Below are positions 8,846-18,251 of a stretch of DNA of 64,000 nt, in pieces (positions within the stretch are counted from its first letter, which is position 1; each line of letters starts with the position of its first letter). The notes below the pieces were generated by a model that saw only the letters and a list, made by a program, of their open reading frames with translations, had not been told where the DNA came from and searched no databases. The stretch spans positions 496,001 to 560,000 of the forward strand of contig NZ_JBBAYI010000001.1 in assembly GCF_037153985.1 (NCBI RefSeq), in the 5' to 3' direction. The position numbers and the translations under genes were made by a program. This DNA is from Emticicia sp037153985 (lineage in GTDB: Bacteria; Bacteroidota; Bacteroidia; Cytophagales; Spirosomataceae).

Positions 8846-9835
8846 TTATTGGTATATCCGGCGCATAATGTCTCTAGCTACATTAGGCTTGTAGTGATAT
8901 ATCTCGTAGTAATTGGTTTTATTGTTGGTATATTCGTTTTGCCCTGAAAAATCGTAGATATTGTCTTTACCAAAATAAGATTCAAGCACATTCAGGTCTT
9001 CTTTATTAAAATATTTCTGGTCATAAGTAGGCCCTAATACAATTTTGAATTTGGTATTGTTACGTTGCAAAATCTCTTTTATATGTTTTAAATATTGCAA
9101 CTGATAAGGCTTAATCACTTTAGCAGGTAACTGTTTTTCGGGGTTTCGTTCGTAGAAAAAATTAGGCTGCGTATAATACTTTACTGAGTCTCGTTTAATT
9201 TCTTCTATATAACTCGTAAAAATAAAATCATTCACTACTGGTGTATAATTGATTTTACGATATTCGAGATAGGTTTTCATATAATTACGGAATTTCTTGA
9301 AAATCATGTAGTCATAGAATGCCGTAAAGAAACCTTGTGAGAAGTATGAATTTAGAAAAATTGTATGATATTTTAGCCAAGGCAACTTGCTAACACGATA
9401 ATCTTGTATAAAAACACAACCTAGTGTATCTTGTTCGTATTCAAAAATGCTTCGGTCCCAAACAAAAAGTACATTATCAATTTTATTTTTATTTGTCTCA
9501 ATAAATTCTAGTTTTGATGCAATACCCGATATTGTCTCGCAAGAGGCATCGAAATGATATGGGGTTTCGTCATGAATATATTTTCCCCAATCTCTAGCAT
9601 AAAATACGCTCGAACGCGAACTACCAAAAATAAATGATTTGTAATCGTACTTGTTATTGTTATTCAAAAACACCTGTGTACTTACTCTGTCACGGTTTAA
9701 GCTCTTGGCATAATTATCGGGGTATGACTCGTAGACGTGTAAAATATGGAATGGGTCAAAAATAAAATACCCGATACCTAATAAAATTACAGGTGATAAA
9801 AAAACAAGTAACTTCTTTAAAAAACGACCAAACAT
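8846..9835 (-). CDS. DltD/AlgJ-like membrane-anchored SGNH-fold protein, function unknown
   Basis: A 329-residue protein with one N-terminal signal anchor (LLVFLSPVILLGIGYFIF). A DPFHILH segment follows, then FIFGSSRSS, which resembles the nucleophile block of DltD/AlgJ-type SGNH proteins. Downstream are a VLFVWDRSIFE strand and a C-terminal IVLGPTYDQKYFN segment. Proteins of this shape usually partner an MBOAT acyltransferase in cell-surface polymer acylation. Here the only MBOAT gene in view is about 21 kb away. I chose the ATG at 9835; a GTG two codons upstream is also possible. The C-terminal His/Asp pair is not confidently identifiable, so catalysis is unproved. Confidence 0.6.
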   Translation of the reverse strand: MFGRFLKKLLVFLSPVILLGIGYFIFDPFHILHVYESYPDNYAKSLNRDRVSTQVFLNNNNKYDYKSFIFGSSRSSVFYARDWGKYIHDETPYHFDASCETISGIASKLEFIETNKNKIDNVLFVWDRSIFEYEQDTLGCVFIQDYRVSKLPWLKYHTIFLNSYFSQGFFTAFYDYMIFKKFRNYMKTYLEYRKINYTPVVNDFIFTSYIEEIKRDSVKYYTQPNFFYERNPEKQLPAKVIKPYQLQYLKHIKEILQRNNTKFKIVLGPTYDQKYFNKEDLNVLESYFGKDNIYDFSGQNEYTNNKTNYYEIYHYKPNVARDIMRRIYQ

Positions 9836-9865
9836 TAACACTCAAAATTTAAAAATCAAACCTTA

Positions 9866-11893
9866 TTAATTTACTATAACTTTTTTTATCCATTTACTAT
9901 TGTCCTGATGAATAGCTTCAAGAAAATACACTCCCGGATTCAATTTCTGTGTCTGAATACTTGCGCTCTTATCTTTAAATTGAATTCTTTCAATTATTGT
10001 TCCCTGAGTATTAGTTAAAACAAGTTCGCTGGCTAAGCCATTCAGATTAATTCTCAGCTCAGCACCTTGCTGGACAGGATTCGGGTAAACCAATAATTCA
10101 GCGTCGGTTTCCAAACCAAGTGTTTCCAACGGAATAGTGACCTCGACAATATTGCTATATACTTCGTCTTCTACATTAATTCTGTAATAATATTTTACGC
10201 CCTTTTTAAGTTTTGTATCAACAAACTGATTTTGTGTTAGGGTAACTACTTTGGTAAAATTGTCGGGTGTACCTACCGATTTTTCAACTGAATAGGTTAA
10301 AGAAGTTTGCAAGGTCCAGTCGAGCGTTACTCTTTTTACAAGGCCCGAACCTAGCTTAGCCGTCAGAACTGGCTTATTTATTTTAATACGCGATGTAATA
10401 GCAAAGTTTTTAAAAGTAAAAGCCCTCATACCTCTGGTGTTAGTCAGATAAGGTATACCTTCTGTTGATTCAGAAGAAAGATTAAAATAATCAGGACAAT
10501 AAGTAATTTTTTTTGCATCAGAGGGAGCCTTTAAAAATAAAATTATTTTGTTACCCTCTGCTTTACCGCCTGAAACTTGGCCAGCTAGGCCATCCAGATA
10601 AAAGTAATCCTTTATAAAAGCTAAGCCTCCGAAATTTTTATTTATTGAATAATCGGGGTATTTCATTTGCTGATTTTTATCAAATTCAAGGGTTAGGCTA
10701 TCGCGGCGTGCATTAAAATAGGCTTTTGTAATATTTGGAGTATGGATTCCGAGGGTATCAGCACTTAGGTAAAAATTTTTGGCTATGAGCCTTGATACCT
10801 CAAGACCATTGGCTTGATACCCTTGAATATTGTAATGAACACCATCAAAACCCGGAGTACCAACGGTTGATATACTTTCACAGTCAGGATATAACTGACT
10901 TAATTTACGTTGGAACTCTCTTAAATCGCCTGCTTTTTTATTTTCAACCCAATAAATATTATTCTGATAAACATAAATTTTTTCGATAGCAGGGAAGTCT
11001 TCAAGAATTTGTTTTCTTAATTGGTCAAATTTGGCTGGATAAGCATCTATTCTTGTCGAATCAAAGGCTTCACTTTCGCCTTGTCGCCATATAAATATCT
11101 TTGCTGTTTTGCTCAAGCCTACCTTATTTGCTTTTTTAACAAGTTGCCCATAGTAGAAATCAAGATTTTCATGATTTTTTTCATCACGTTTCATTAAATC
11201 ATCAATACTTTTGTTTCCTACGGCTCCATTAATAATACCAATGGGTACTTTGTATTTATCAATTAGTTGCCTTTGAATTTCAAGGCCAACTAAACCAGAC
11301 ATATAGTAATTCCATTTCATGGTAGGAAACCACGAATAATCGTTGGTCTGAAAATTGGCAAAGGTAGTCCGCCCGTATTTAAATTCATCTTTAAACTTTG
11401 CCAACTCGTTAGAATCATTTGCTTCCGCATTTGATTGCCCATATATAACAATATTATCCCCGCACAATACTTGCGTAGCCTCTTTCACCAAAACCGAATC
11501 GGCACCTCTGAAAGCATAAAAGTAAATATCATATTCAACAAGACCGGCAGTAATAAATGGCTGAAATGAAAAGGGGGCATTGAGGAGTTCGCCTGACTGA
11601 AAAGCAAGTTTTTGCTTCTTCCAGTAAAAGTTTTTCTGGTCTTTCTTTACCAGAATAGAAACATCTGTGTAGCCTTCTGTGTAAAGACGACCCTTGATGG
11701 TCACCAATCCTCTGTTAAGTTTATCTCGCTGATAGATTTGCGCAGTAATCGGAAATTCATCAAAGATAACCGCTTGCGCCATAGCAGCATTGGCAATAAA
11801 AAGAAAAAAAACGATGAAAAGCAAAAAGGTTTGCCCAGTTACAAAAACTTGGGCAAACCTTTGTCTGATTATGTAAAAAGTCTGATTATTCAT
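9866..11893 (-). CDS. Secreted SGNH (sialate O-acetylesterase-like) protein with T9SS type A sorting domain
   Basis: A 675-residue protein, with the ATG at 11893 preferred over a GTG five codons upstream. A signal peptide ends near AMAQ (residue 40). After a beta-sandwich of about 100 residues comes an SGNH domain: IYGQSNAE with the candidate nucleophile S154, WRQGESEAF, and DGVHYNIQGY supplying the Asp/His pair. This is the SASA (sialate O-acetylesterase) arrangement. An Fn3-like module follows, then a C-terminal sorting domain starting at VYPNPVQQG. That domain directs export by the type IX system. Likely substrates are acetylated glycans. It is the most divergent of three such proteins in the window (others at 46447 and 48521). 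Confidence 0.87.
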   Translation of the reverse strand: MNNQTFYIIRQRFAQVFVTGQTFLLFIVFFLFIANAAMAQAVIFDEFPITAQIYQRDKLNRGLVTIKGRLYTEGYTDVSILVKKDQKNFYWKKQKLAFQSGELLNAPFSFQPFITAGLVEYDIYFYAFRGADSVLVKEATQVLCGDNIVIYGQSNAEANDSNELAKFKDEFKYGRTTFANFQTNDYSWFPTMKWNYYMSGLVGLEIQRQLIDKYKVPIGIINGAVGNKSIDDLMKRDEKNHENLDFYYGQLVKKANKVGLSKTAKIFIWRQGESEAFDSTRIDAYPAKFDQLRKQILEDFPAIEKIYVYQNNIYWVENKKAGDLREFQRKLSQLYPDCESISTVGTPGFDGVHYNIQGYQANGLEVSRLIAKNFYLSADTLGIHTPNITKAYFNARRDSLTLEFDKNQQMKYPDYSINKNFGGLAFIKDYFYLDGLAGQVSGGKAEGNKIILFLKAPSDAKKITYCPDYFNLSSESTEGIPYLTNTRGMRAFTFKNFAITSRIKINKPVLTAKLGSGLVKRVTLDWTLQTSLTYSVEKSVGTPDNFTKVVTLTQNQFVDTKLKKGVKYYYRINVEDEVYSNIVEVTIPLETLGLETDAELLVYPNPVQQGAELRINLNGLASELVLTNTQGTIIERIQFKDKSASIQTQKLNPGVYFLEAIHQDNSKWIKKVIVN

Positions 11894-11915
11894 TAAATAT
11901 TGTATCACCTAATAT

Positions 11916-14108
11916 TTAACGAATGTACAACAATTCTCTATATTTTACAAGTGGCCAATCTTCGTCATCTATCAGTAACTCCAGCTTATCAACAGGATAT
12001 CTGATTTCATCAAAGAAATTCTTGATGTCATTTCCGTAAAGTTTTGCTCTCAATTCAAGGTCTTCAACGGCATTGGCATGCTTACGTGCTTCTGTCATGG
12101 CTTCAACTTTTCTTGAAATTTCTGACACCCGCGCCGATATTTCTCTTATAATATTCAAAACTGGTTCGGCTTCCTGATGCATATCCATGTCTTTGAGCGA
12201 CTTGGCTGTTTGTACTAATTTTGCCTGATAGTTAATAGCCGTTGACACTACATGGTTCATGGCAAGGTCTCCAATCAGACGCGACTCTATCTGGATTTTC
12301 TTGATATAGTTTTCGAGCTCAATTTCATAACGGGCATGAATTTCGCGCTCGGTCAGTACACCTAGTTTCTCAAATACCTCAATAAATTCTGGGCGAAGAT
12401 ACGCTTTTAAAGCCTCAGGTGCGCTTGCAATATTTGAAAGCCCTCTTTTGGCCGCTTCTTCTTTCCATTCATCTGAATAGCCATTTCCTTCAAATAAAAT
12501 CTTTTTAGATTCTTTGATGTAACCTTTCAGAATTTTCACAATTACTTCTTCTTTTTTGCCTTCGTGTTCGGTCATTTCGGCATCAAAATCGGCTCTGAAT
12601 TTAATAAGCTGATTTGCTACAATGGTATTAAGTACCATCATAGGCTGTGCTGAGTTAGCCGAACTACCTACGGCACGATACTCAAACTTATTGCCTGTAA
12701 AGGCAAAAGGTGAAGTACGGTTACGGTCGGTATTATCTAACAAAATAGACGGTATTCTGTTTAAGCCTAGTTTGATATAGGCATTTTCACCTTTTTCGAT
12801 TGATACAATTTCCTTGTTTTCGATGTCTTCAAGTACTTTAATCATCTGAGACCCCAAGAAGATTGATACAATAGCTGGTGGAGCTTCGTTTGCACCTAAA
12901 CGGTGTTCGTTACCTGCGGTAGCAATACTTGCTCTTAGTAAATCGGCGTTATCATGTACTGCCTTGATAACATTCACAAGAAAAGTTACAAAACGCAGGC
13001 TTTCTTTGGGCTTTGTGCTTGGGCCTAGCAGGTTTACACCGGTATCAGTACCCATCGACCAGTTATTGTGCTTACCACTACCATTAATACCTGCAAATGG
13101 TTTTTCATGAAACAACACTTCAAAGTCATGCTTTTTGGCTACTTTGCGCATAACATCCATCAACAGAATGTTATGGTCGCAAGCAAGGTTTACCTCTTCA
13201 AAAGTTGGAGCCACTTCAAACTGCGCAGGTGCAACTTCGTTATGGCGGGTTCTGACAGGAATACCCAATTTAAGACATTCAAACTCGAAATCGACCATAA
13301 AAGCGTTTACACGCGGTGCAATTGTGCCAAAATAATGGTCTTCGAGTTGTTGCCCTTTAGCTGGAGGATGCCCAAAAACTGTTCTGCCAGCCATCATCAG
13401 GTCAGGGCGTGCATTAAACAAGGCTTTGTCGACCAGAAAATACTCTTGCTCTGCTCCGAGTGTAGCCGATACTTTTTCAACATGGCGGTCAAAAATTATT
13501 GCAACTTCAGTTGCCGCTTTATCTAACGCATGTAAAGACTTCAGCAACGGCGATTTTGAGTCTAGCAATTCGCCTGTGTAAGAAACAAAGATGGATGGTA
13601 CGCAAAGTGTGCCTGTACCTGCTTCATTATAAATAATAAACGCAGGTGAGGTTGGGTCCCATGCGGTGTATCCGCGTGCTTCAAAAGTAGCTCTGATACC
13701 ACCACTTGGAAACGAAGAGGCATCAGGCTCTTGTTGCACTAACGAGCTTCCTTTGAATTTCTCAAGGGCTTTACCATCAATGGTTATGTCGAAAAAAGCA
13801 TCATGTTTTTCGGCTGAACCTCCGGTTAAAGGCTGGAACCAGTGCGTGTAGTGCGTAGCTCCTTTTGATACGGCCCATGATTTCATAGCTGAGGCAACCT
13901 CGTCAGCAATTTCGCGGTCAATTTTCTCACCGCTTTTAATAGCCGTTGTTACTTTCATATACGCCTCAGGAGAAAGCATAGCACGCATTACGTCATCATT
14001 AAAAATATTTGCACCGTAATATTCTGTTACTTTACCTGAAGGGATATCAACTTTAACTGTCCGGCGGGTTTGAGCTTCATCTACCGCCTTAAATCTTAAT
14101 CTTGCCAT
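11916..14108 (-). CDS. glnN: Glutamine synthetase type III
   Basis: A 730-residue GSIII enzyme making glutamine from glutamate, ammonia and ATP. Length fits the family (about 720-730). Visible motifs are LGAEQEYFLVD (metal-binding glutamates), RHNEVAPAQFEVAP, GINGSGKHNNWSMGTDTG (the glutamate/ammonia-site loop) and DRNRTSPFAFTGNKFEYRAVGSS. GSIII is the common form in Bacteroidota and assembles as a dodecamer. A second GS of a different class lies 4 kb away (18252-19268), with an ammonium transporter at 23720. The leader has TTTGGGGTTAAAA at 14142-14154, resembling the element before amt. Transcription diverges from the LTA-synthase-like gene. Confidence 0.97.
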   Translation of the reverse strand: MARLRFKAVDEAQTRRTVKVDIPSGKVTEYYGANIFNDDVMRAMLSPEAYMKVTTAIKSGEKIDREIADEVASAMKSWAVSKGATHYTHWFQPLTGGSAEKHDAFFDITIDGKALEKFKGSSLVQQEPDASSFPSGGIRATFEARGYTAWDPTSPAFIIYNEAGTGTLCVPSIFVSYTGELLDSKSPLLKSLHALDKAATEVAIIFDRHVEKVSATLGAEQEYFLVDKALFNARPDLMMAGRTVFGHPPAKGQQLEDHYFGTIAPRVNAFMVDFEFECLKLGIPVRTRHNEVAPAQFEVAPTFEEVNLACDHNILLMDVMRKVAKKHDFEVLFHEKPFAGINGSGKHNNWSMGTDTGVNLLGPSTKPKESLRFVTFLVNVIKAVHDNADLLRASIATAGNEHRLGANEAPPAIVSIFLGSQMIKVLEDIENKEIVSIEKGENAYIKLGLNRIPSILLDNTDRNRTSPFAFTGNKFEYRAVGSSANSAQPMMVLNTIVANQLIKFRADFDAEMTEHEGKKEEVIVKILKGYIKESKKILFEGNGYSDEWKEEAAKRGLSNIASAPEALKAYLRPEFIEVFEKLGVLTEREIHARYEIELENYIKKIQIESRLIGDLAMNHVVSTAINYQAKLVQTAKSLKDMDMHQEAEPVLNIIREISARVSEISRKVEAMTEARKHANAVEDLELRAKLYGNDIKNFFDEIRYPVDKLELLIDDEDWPLVKYRELLYIR

Positions 14109-14302
14109 TTTTTATTAGTAGTTTTGTTGAGATGTCCTATATTTGGGGTTAAAAATAGAGAAAGAACCTTGATAAAAAAAACATTTAGGGCTTTAGATAA
14201 ATAATAAAATGGCACATTGCCAGAATAAAACCGGAAGCTCATGCAACTTTATGAAAGTACTGACGGCTTAACCTGAACTGACACTTTTACAAAACTGATT
14301 CA

Positions 14303-16141
14303 ATGAAAGAACGCTTACAATTTTTGTTAATTTATTATGGCTTTTGGGTAATTTTTTTTCTGGTAGCCCGAGTTATTTTTCTGGGGTATCACATTGAAGA
14401 TACTAAATTACTGACGCTCCAGACTATATGGGGTATTTTCTGGAATGGCATACGTATGGACTTTTCGATGGCGGGGTATCTTTCTGTCATTCCTTTTTTA
14501 CTGGTTTCTTTATCGAATTTTATTAAGAAAAGCAGGCTCGAAAACTGGATTTTCAGCTATACTTTTCTGATGGTGCTAATTATTAACCTCATTATTGTTA
14601 TTGATTTACAGGTATTTAATACTTGGGGGTATCATCTTGATGCCACCCCTCTACGATACCTCAAAACTCCTCGTGAAGCATGGGCTTCTGTTAGTTCTTC
14701 GCCTTTAATTCAGTTATTTATCAGTTTTTTACTTTTACTGATTCTTGCTTCTTATATTGTGTATAGAATTATTACCAAGAATATTGACAACTGGAATTAT
14801 ATTGACAATCTGCCTTTTATTCCGGTTTCGCTCTTGCTAACGATTGCTTTAATTATTCCAATCAGGGGAAGCCTCGGCATTTCTCCAATGAATCAGAGTA
14901 CGGTTTATTTTTCAACTAATAATTTTGCAAACATTGCTGCCGTAAATCCTACATGGAATTTTTTCAGTTCTTTGGTAAATGGCTCTTACGATAAAGTTAA
15001 CCCTTACACTTATTTACCTAAGGAAGAACTAAGTAATAATATCAGTGAATTATACACCAATTCAAATACCACCACACCGTTTATCAGAAGTGACCTTAAA
15101 AAACCAAATGTATTAATTATTATTTGGGAGAGCTTTACCAAAAAAGCTACACAAACTATTATTAATAATGCAGAAGTAACTCCACGTTTTAATCAATTAA
15201 AAAAAGATGGTGTTTATTTCTCAAATATGTATGCCAGCGGAGATAGAACTGATAAGGGTATTCCGGCTATTTTAAGTGGTTATCCGGCGCAACCGACTAC
15301 CTCAATTATTACGGAGCCAAATAAATCAGCCAAACTACCGGTACTAAGCAAAGATTTTGAAGGTATTGGCTACTCAACTGATTTTTATTATGGAGGTGAA
15401 ATAGAATTTGCCAATATTAAATCTTATCTGTATTCGGCTGATTTTCAGAAAATTGTGAGCAAACAGGATTTTGACTCCAAATACTGGAATTCAAAGTGGG
15501 GTGCTCATGATGAAATTGTTTTTCAAAAATTTCTGACAGACCATTCGGCGGTTAACCAACCTTTCTTTTCTACCATTCTTACCTTGAGCAGTCATGAACC
15601 ATTTGAGGTACCTATGCAGACAAAGTTTACGGGCGACGACGAAGAGTCGAAATTTATGAATGCCATGTACTATGCCGACCAGTCTTTAGGTAATTTTATT
15701 GAGTCGGCTAAGCAACAACCGTGGTGGCAAAATACACTGGTAGTTATTGTTGCAGACCATGGACATCGGATTCCTGAAACCGGAAAAAAGGTTGATGATT
15801 TTAAAATTCCGATGCTATGGCTTGGTGGTGCTTTAATCAAAACAGGTATTGAAATAAACAACATTGTTTCACAGATTGATATTTCGGCAACATTGTTAAG
15901 GCAAATTGGCTTAAATGCCTATTCCTACAACTGGAGTAAAAATATTTTTGACCCCAAAACAAAACAATGGGCTTTTTTTGCTTTTAACAATGGTTTTGGG
16001 TTTATTCAACCCAAAAAAGAAATTGTGTTTGATAATGTTGGTAAAAAAATGATTCAATTAAATGGGTCGTTCGGCTCGCATGATGTTGACTTAGGCAAAG
16101 CACTCATGCAACGGATGTTTCAGGATTATTTAGACAAATAG
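14303..16141 (+). CDS. LTA synthase family membrane sulfatase-fold enzyme
   Basis: A 612-residue protein with five predicted N-terminal transmembrane helices (about residues 5-220) and a periplasmic alkaline-phosphatase-superfamily domain. Catalytic elements match LtaS-type enzymes: IIWESF (metal-binding glutamate), GDRTDKG with the candidate threonine nucleophile, SSHEPFEVP (His) and VVADHGHR (Asp-His metal ligands). Gram-positive LtaS polymerises glycerol phosphate. Bacteroidota have no lipoteichoic acid, so it more likely transfers a phospho-alcohol head group to an envelope lipid or glycan. The next gene begins 3 bp after its stop codon. Confidence 0.85.
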   Translation: MKERLQFLLIYYGFWVIFFLVARVIFLGYHIEDTKLLTLQTIWGIFWNGIRMDFSMAGYLSVIPFLLVSLSNFIKKSRLENWIFSYTFLMVLIINLIIVIDLQVFNTWGYHLDATPLRYLKTPREAWASVSSSPLIQLFISFLLLLILASYIVYRIITKNIDNWNYIDNLPFIPVSLLLTIALIIPIRGSLGISPMNQSTVYFSTNNFANIAAVNPTWNFFSSLVNGSYDKVNPYTYLPKEELSNNISELYTNSNTTTPFIRSDLKKPNVLIIIWESFTKKATQTIINNAEVTPRFNQLKKDGVYFSNMYASGDRTDKGIPAILSGYPAQPTTSIITEPNKSAKLPVLSKDFEGIGYSTDFYYGGEIEFANIKSYLYSADFQKIVSKQDFDSKYWNSKWGAHDEIVFQKFLTDHSAVNQPFFSTILTLSSHEPFEVPMQTKFTGDDEESKFMNAMYYADQSLGNFIESAKQQPWWQNTLVVIVADHGHRIPETGKKVDDFKIPMLWLGGALIKTGIEINNIVSQIDISATLLRQIGLNAYSYNWSKNIFDPKTKQWAFFAFNNGFGFIQPKKEIVFDNVGKKMIQLNGSFGSHDVDLGKALMQRMFQDYLDK

Positions 16142-16144
16142 CCT

Positions 16145-16411
16145 ATGAGCAAAATAGATGCGCCTGCTCACACCATTTTTGTGTGTGACGGCAGTAAATG
16201 TGGCAAATATAGCAAGGAAATCAGGAAGGTATTTAAGGCAAAAATTAAAGAAAATGGCTTAAAAGATGAGGTATTGTTAGTAAAAATGGATTGCTCAGAC
16301 AATTGCGATTATGCCCCTGTGGTGAGTTTTCAACCTGAAAACGTCTGGCATGGCGAAATGACCGAAAAAAAAGCTGAGAAGTTTTTTGATAAGTATATTT
16401 TAGAAGAATAA
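16145..16411 (+). CDS. Thioredoxin-like [2Fe-2S] ferredoxin domain protein
   Basis: An 88-residue protein with cysteines at 14, 19, 50 and 54 (FVCDGSKC and MDCSDNC). This C-x4-C plus C-x3-C pattern is typical of thioredoxin-fold [2Fe-2S] ferredoxins related to NuoE. It most likely carries electrons; the partner is not evident. Starting 3 bp after the LTA-synthase-like gene, it is probably co-transcribed and translationally coupled, although no functional link is obvious. A strong hairpin terminator follows immediately. Confidence 0.8.
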   Translation: MSKIDAPAHTIFVCDGSKCGKYSKEIRKVFKAKIKENGLKDEVLLVKMDCSDNCDYAPVVSFQPENVWHGEMTEKKAEKFFDKYILEE

Positions 16412-16444
16412 TGGGCAGATAAAATATTTACCTGCCCATTATTT
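16407..16444 (+). terminator. Rho-independent-type terminator after the [2Fe-2S] gene
   Basis: AATAATGGGCAG (16407-16418) pairs perfectly with CTGCCCATTATT (16432-16443) around a 13-nt AT-rich loop, followed by a short T run. The left arm overlaps the stop codon of the preceding gene. Confidence 0.75.
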
Positions 16445-16542
16445 CAGCCATGAATGTAGCCCAATTTGCTGATATTTTATGCCTGATTCATAATTTTTGA
16501 CTAAGTTTATTAATCATAGCGCAATGGTTGTAAACCATTATT

Positions 16543-17070
16543 TTATTCTTCAGTACTTCCTATTTTCCCGATTTCTTTATCAATAGTGAAGCGGCCAGTT
16601 CCGTCTTCTCCAATTACATCAAATAGCTCTAAAGCTCTGCGTGCATTGGCTTCTTCTTCGATTTGTTCTTTTACAAACCATTGCAAGAAATTTTCAGTGG
16701 CATAATCTTCTGCATTGCGGCATTTGGTAACCAATTTGTTAATGGCATGGGTTACGTTAATTTCACTTTGCAAAGCAGTTTCAAATACACTCTGGAAAGT
16801 TCCCCATTCTAGCTGTGGTGAGGGTACTTCTGGGCTAACGGCTGTACCTCCAACTGATGCAACATAGTGAAATATTTTTAGCATGTGGCCACGTTCTTCA
16901 TCTGATTGTTTGTACAGATATTCAGCACTTTTCAGATAGCCATTGCGTTCACACCATGATGCCATTGCAAGGTATTTGGCCGAAGCCTCCGCTTCCATTT
17001 TTATTTGCGAATTTAAAGCCGTTTCTATTTCTTCTTTTAAAGAGGTGCGAAGTCTAACTAGGTCTTTCAT
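16543..17070 (-). CDS. ftnA: Ferritin (bacterial non-haem type)
   Basis: A 175-residue four-helix-bundle iron-storage protein. Ferroxidase-centre residues are visible: the first-helix Glu in SQIKMEAEASAKY, the SDEERGHM segment giving ExxH, and the later EQIEEEANA glutamates. Length matches FtnA-like bacterial ferritins without haem-binding Met. It oxidises Fe(II) and stores Fe(III) in a 24-mer. A good Bacteroidota promoter lies at 17090-17119. A small hairpin (AATGGTT/AACCATT, 16523-16539) lies just after the stop and may end the transcript. No Fur box is discernible by eye. Confidence 0.95.
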   Translation of the reverse strand: MKDLVRLRTSLKEEIETALNSQIKMEAEASAKYLAMASWCERNGYLKSAEYLYKQSDEERGHMLKIFHYVASVGGTAVSPEVPSPQLEWGTFQSVFETALQSEINVTHAINKLVTKCRNAEDYATENFLQWFVKEQIEEEANARRALELFDVIGEDGTGRFTIDKEIGKIGSTEE

Positions 17071-17089
17071 ATAGTATTATTATTTTTTT

Positions 17090-17119
17090 CAAATGTATAC
17101 TAATATTACAACCTATCAA
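17090..17119 (-). promoter_or_regulatory. Bacteroidota-type promoter for ferritin (TTG-N19-TACATTTG)
   Basis: On the minus strand a -33 TTG (complement of 17117-17119) precedes TACATTTG (complement of 17090-17097) by 19 nt. That matches the TTTG / TAnnTTTG consensus. The transcript would start about 15 nt upstream of the ferritin ATG. Confidence 0.5.
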
Positions 17120-17184
17120 CGCAAATTGTTCGTTATATATGCTTTTGTAGCCAAATTTAGAGAAATTCTAAATATTAAGTTCCG

Positions 17185-17550
17185 TTAAATAACTTCGTAT
17201 TCGCCCAATACTTCGTTAAGGAATGAGTTTACATAAAGCGCGAATCTTGCGCCTGACAAAAGTTCTCTTAAATGGATAACCTCACAAAGATGCAGTGTAA
17301 AAACCTGATTAGAATTAGGAGCTTTGACGATATCGAAATCGGCTTCGTCAGATAAGTCGTAGAGTTTATCAATAATATTAATGCTGTCAATTAATCTTTT
17401 AAAGTTAATGAAATTATGAACTTTAAATGATGTTACAATACCTCCGAACTCAAGAAAAACCCTGTTTGTCAGATTACATTGATAAACCAACCCTTTGCTT
17501 GTTTTATATAATTCAACCATTGAAGGTGTTATTCCAATCGTATTCTGCAT
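17185..17550 (-). CDS. Conserved-looking small hypothetical protein
   Basis: A 121-residue soluble protein I cannot assign. Visible features are QCNLTNRVFLEFGGIVTSF, a helical region around INFKRLIDSINIIDKLYDL, and a C-terminal LHLCEVIHLRELLSGA. The layout loosely recalls small Bacteroidota proteins of the DUF6686 type, but I am not confident. I start at the ATG 17550, which has AAGAGG nine bases upstream, rather than the GTG at 17580. The promoter at 17583-17614 would start the transcript at or just beyond that GTG, so the GTG cannot be used. No operon partner; ferritin lies downstream on the same strand. Confidence 0.6.
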   Translation of the reverse strand: MQNTIGITPSMVELYKTSKGLVYQCNLTNRVFLEFGGIVTSFKVHNFINFKRLIDSINIIDKLYDLSDEADFDIVKAPNSNQVFTLHLCEVIHLRELLSGARFALYVNSFLNEVLGEYEVI

Positions 17551-17582
17551 TTTAATTAACCTCTTGTAATTTATTGACACTA

Positions 17583-17614
17583 CAAAAGTATAGCTTGTTT
17601 AGAATAAATCCAAA
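17583..17614 (-). promoter_or_regulatory. Bacteroidota-type promoter (TTTG-N20-TACTTTTG)
   Basis: On the minus strand TTTG (complement of 17611-17614) is followed by exactly 20 nt and then TACTTTTG (complement of 17583-17590). This is the best fit to the Bacteroidota consensus in the window. It places transcription start near 17578, leaving a leader of about 28 nt to the ATG at 17550. Confidence 0.65.
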
Positions 17615-18195
17615 TTAAAAACAACATTATTTGGAACAGGTCTAAATAGTAAAGCCTATATAACATACTCAATTGGGCATTTTCTTATCTCTTTATAAAT
17701 TGATAAGTTAATTATAACAATATATAGGGCTGGTAGTCCTGAAACTGCTACATAGATGCTCCGGCATTTCATCAATGCCAAAAATATTTTTAGCCCTACA
17801 AATTATAATACATTGTGAGCTAGCCGTTCAAATTTACCAACACGAATGAGTTCATTAATGCCGAATTTATTTAAGTATTATTACTCAAAAGATGTATTTG
17901 AGTAATGGTTAGAACTTCTTAGAAAAATCAAATCATAATAAAATACAATTCTTGTAATTATAAGTGCAATTTTCTATCAATTGAGTAGTATTTTTTCATT
18001 TTTTCAAAAAAACATGTTTTAAAAAGCAAGCAAACTATATTTTTTTTGTAGTTTTATATCAAAATAGGATTGAGGATAATGTACAAATTGAGGGCTTATC
18101 TTAATATTTCTATAATTAATTGCATTTTTTAAAGAAAATAAAATTTTTAACTAAAATTTTTGCTTATCAAAGAATCTTATATTGTTTTTTGCATA
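17615..18195. other. Long AT-rich intergenic region, no gene seen
   Basis: About 580 bp between the divergent hypothetical gene and glutamine synthetase II. No open frame with coding character, tRNA or convincing terminator is visible. Its length is unusual for this gene-dense window and suggests regulatory content for the downstream glutamine synthetase, or a decayed gene. Confidence 0.5.
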
Positions 18196-18203
18196 TATAT
18201 TTG
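18196..18203 (+). promoter_or_regulatory. Possible -7 element (TATATTTG) for glutamine synthetase II
   Basis: TATATTTG exactly fits TAnnTTTG, 48 nt upstream of the ATG at 18252. No TTTG occurs at the usual 19-21 nt spacing; the nearest TTG is only 11 nt upstream. Transcription may therefore need an activator, or the box is fortuitous. Confidence 0.35.
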
Positions 18204-18251
18204 TATCATATTCTTTGATTAATAACCGAAACATCTTAAAAAATTACAACA

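Noticed and set aside
13068..13526. Long plus-strand open frame opposite GSIII, and similar frames opposite other genes
   Set aside because: These are antisense shadows of well-supported coding genes, with unlikely composition and no family features.
17615..18195. Possible decayed gene or small RNA in the long intergenic region
   Set aside because: I found no similarity, conserved frame or hairpin with terminator that would support it.
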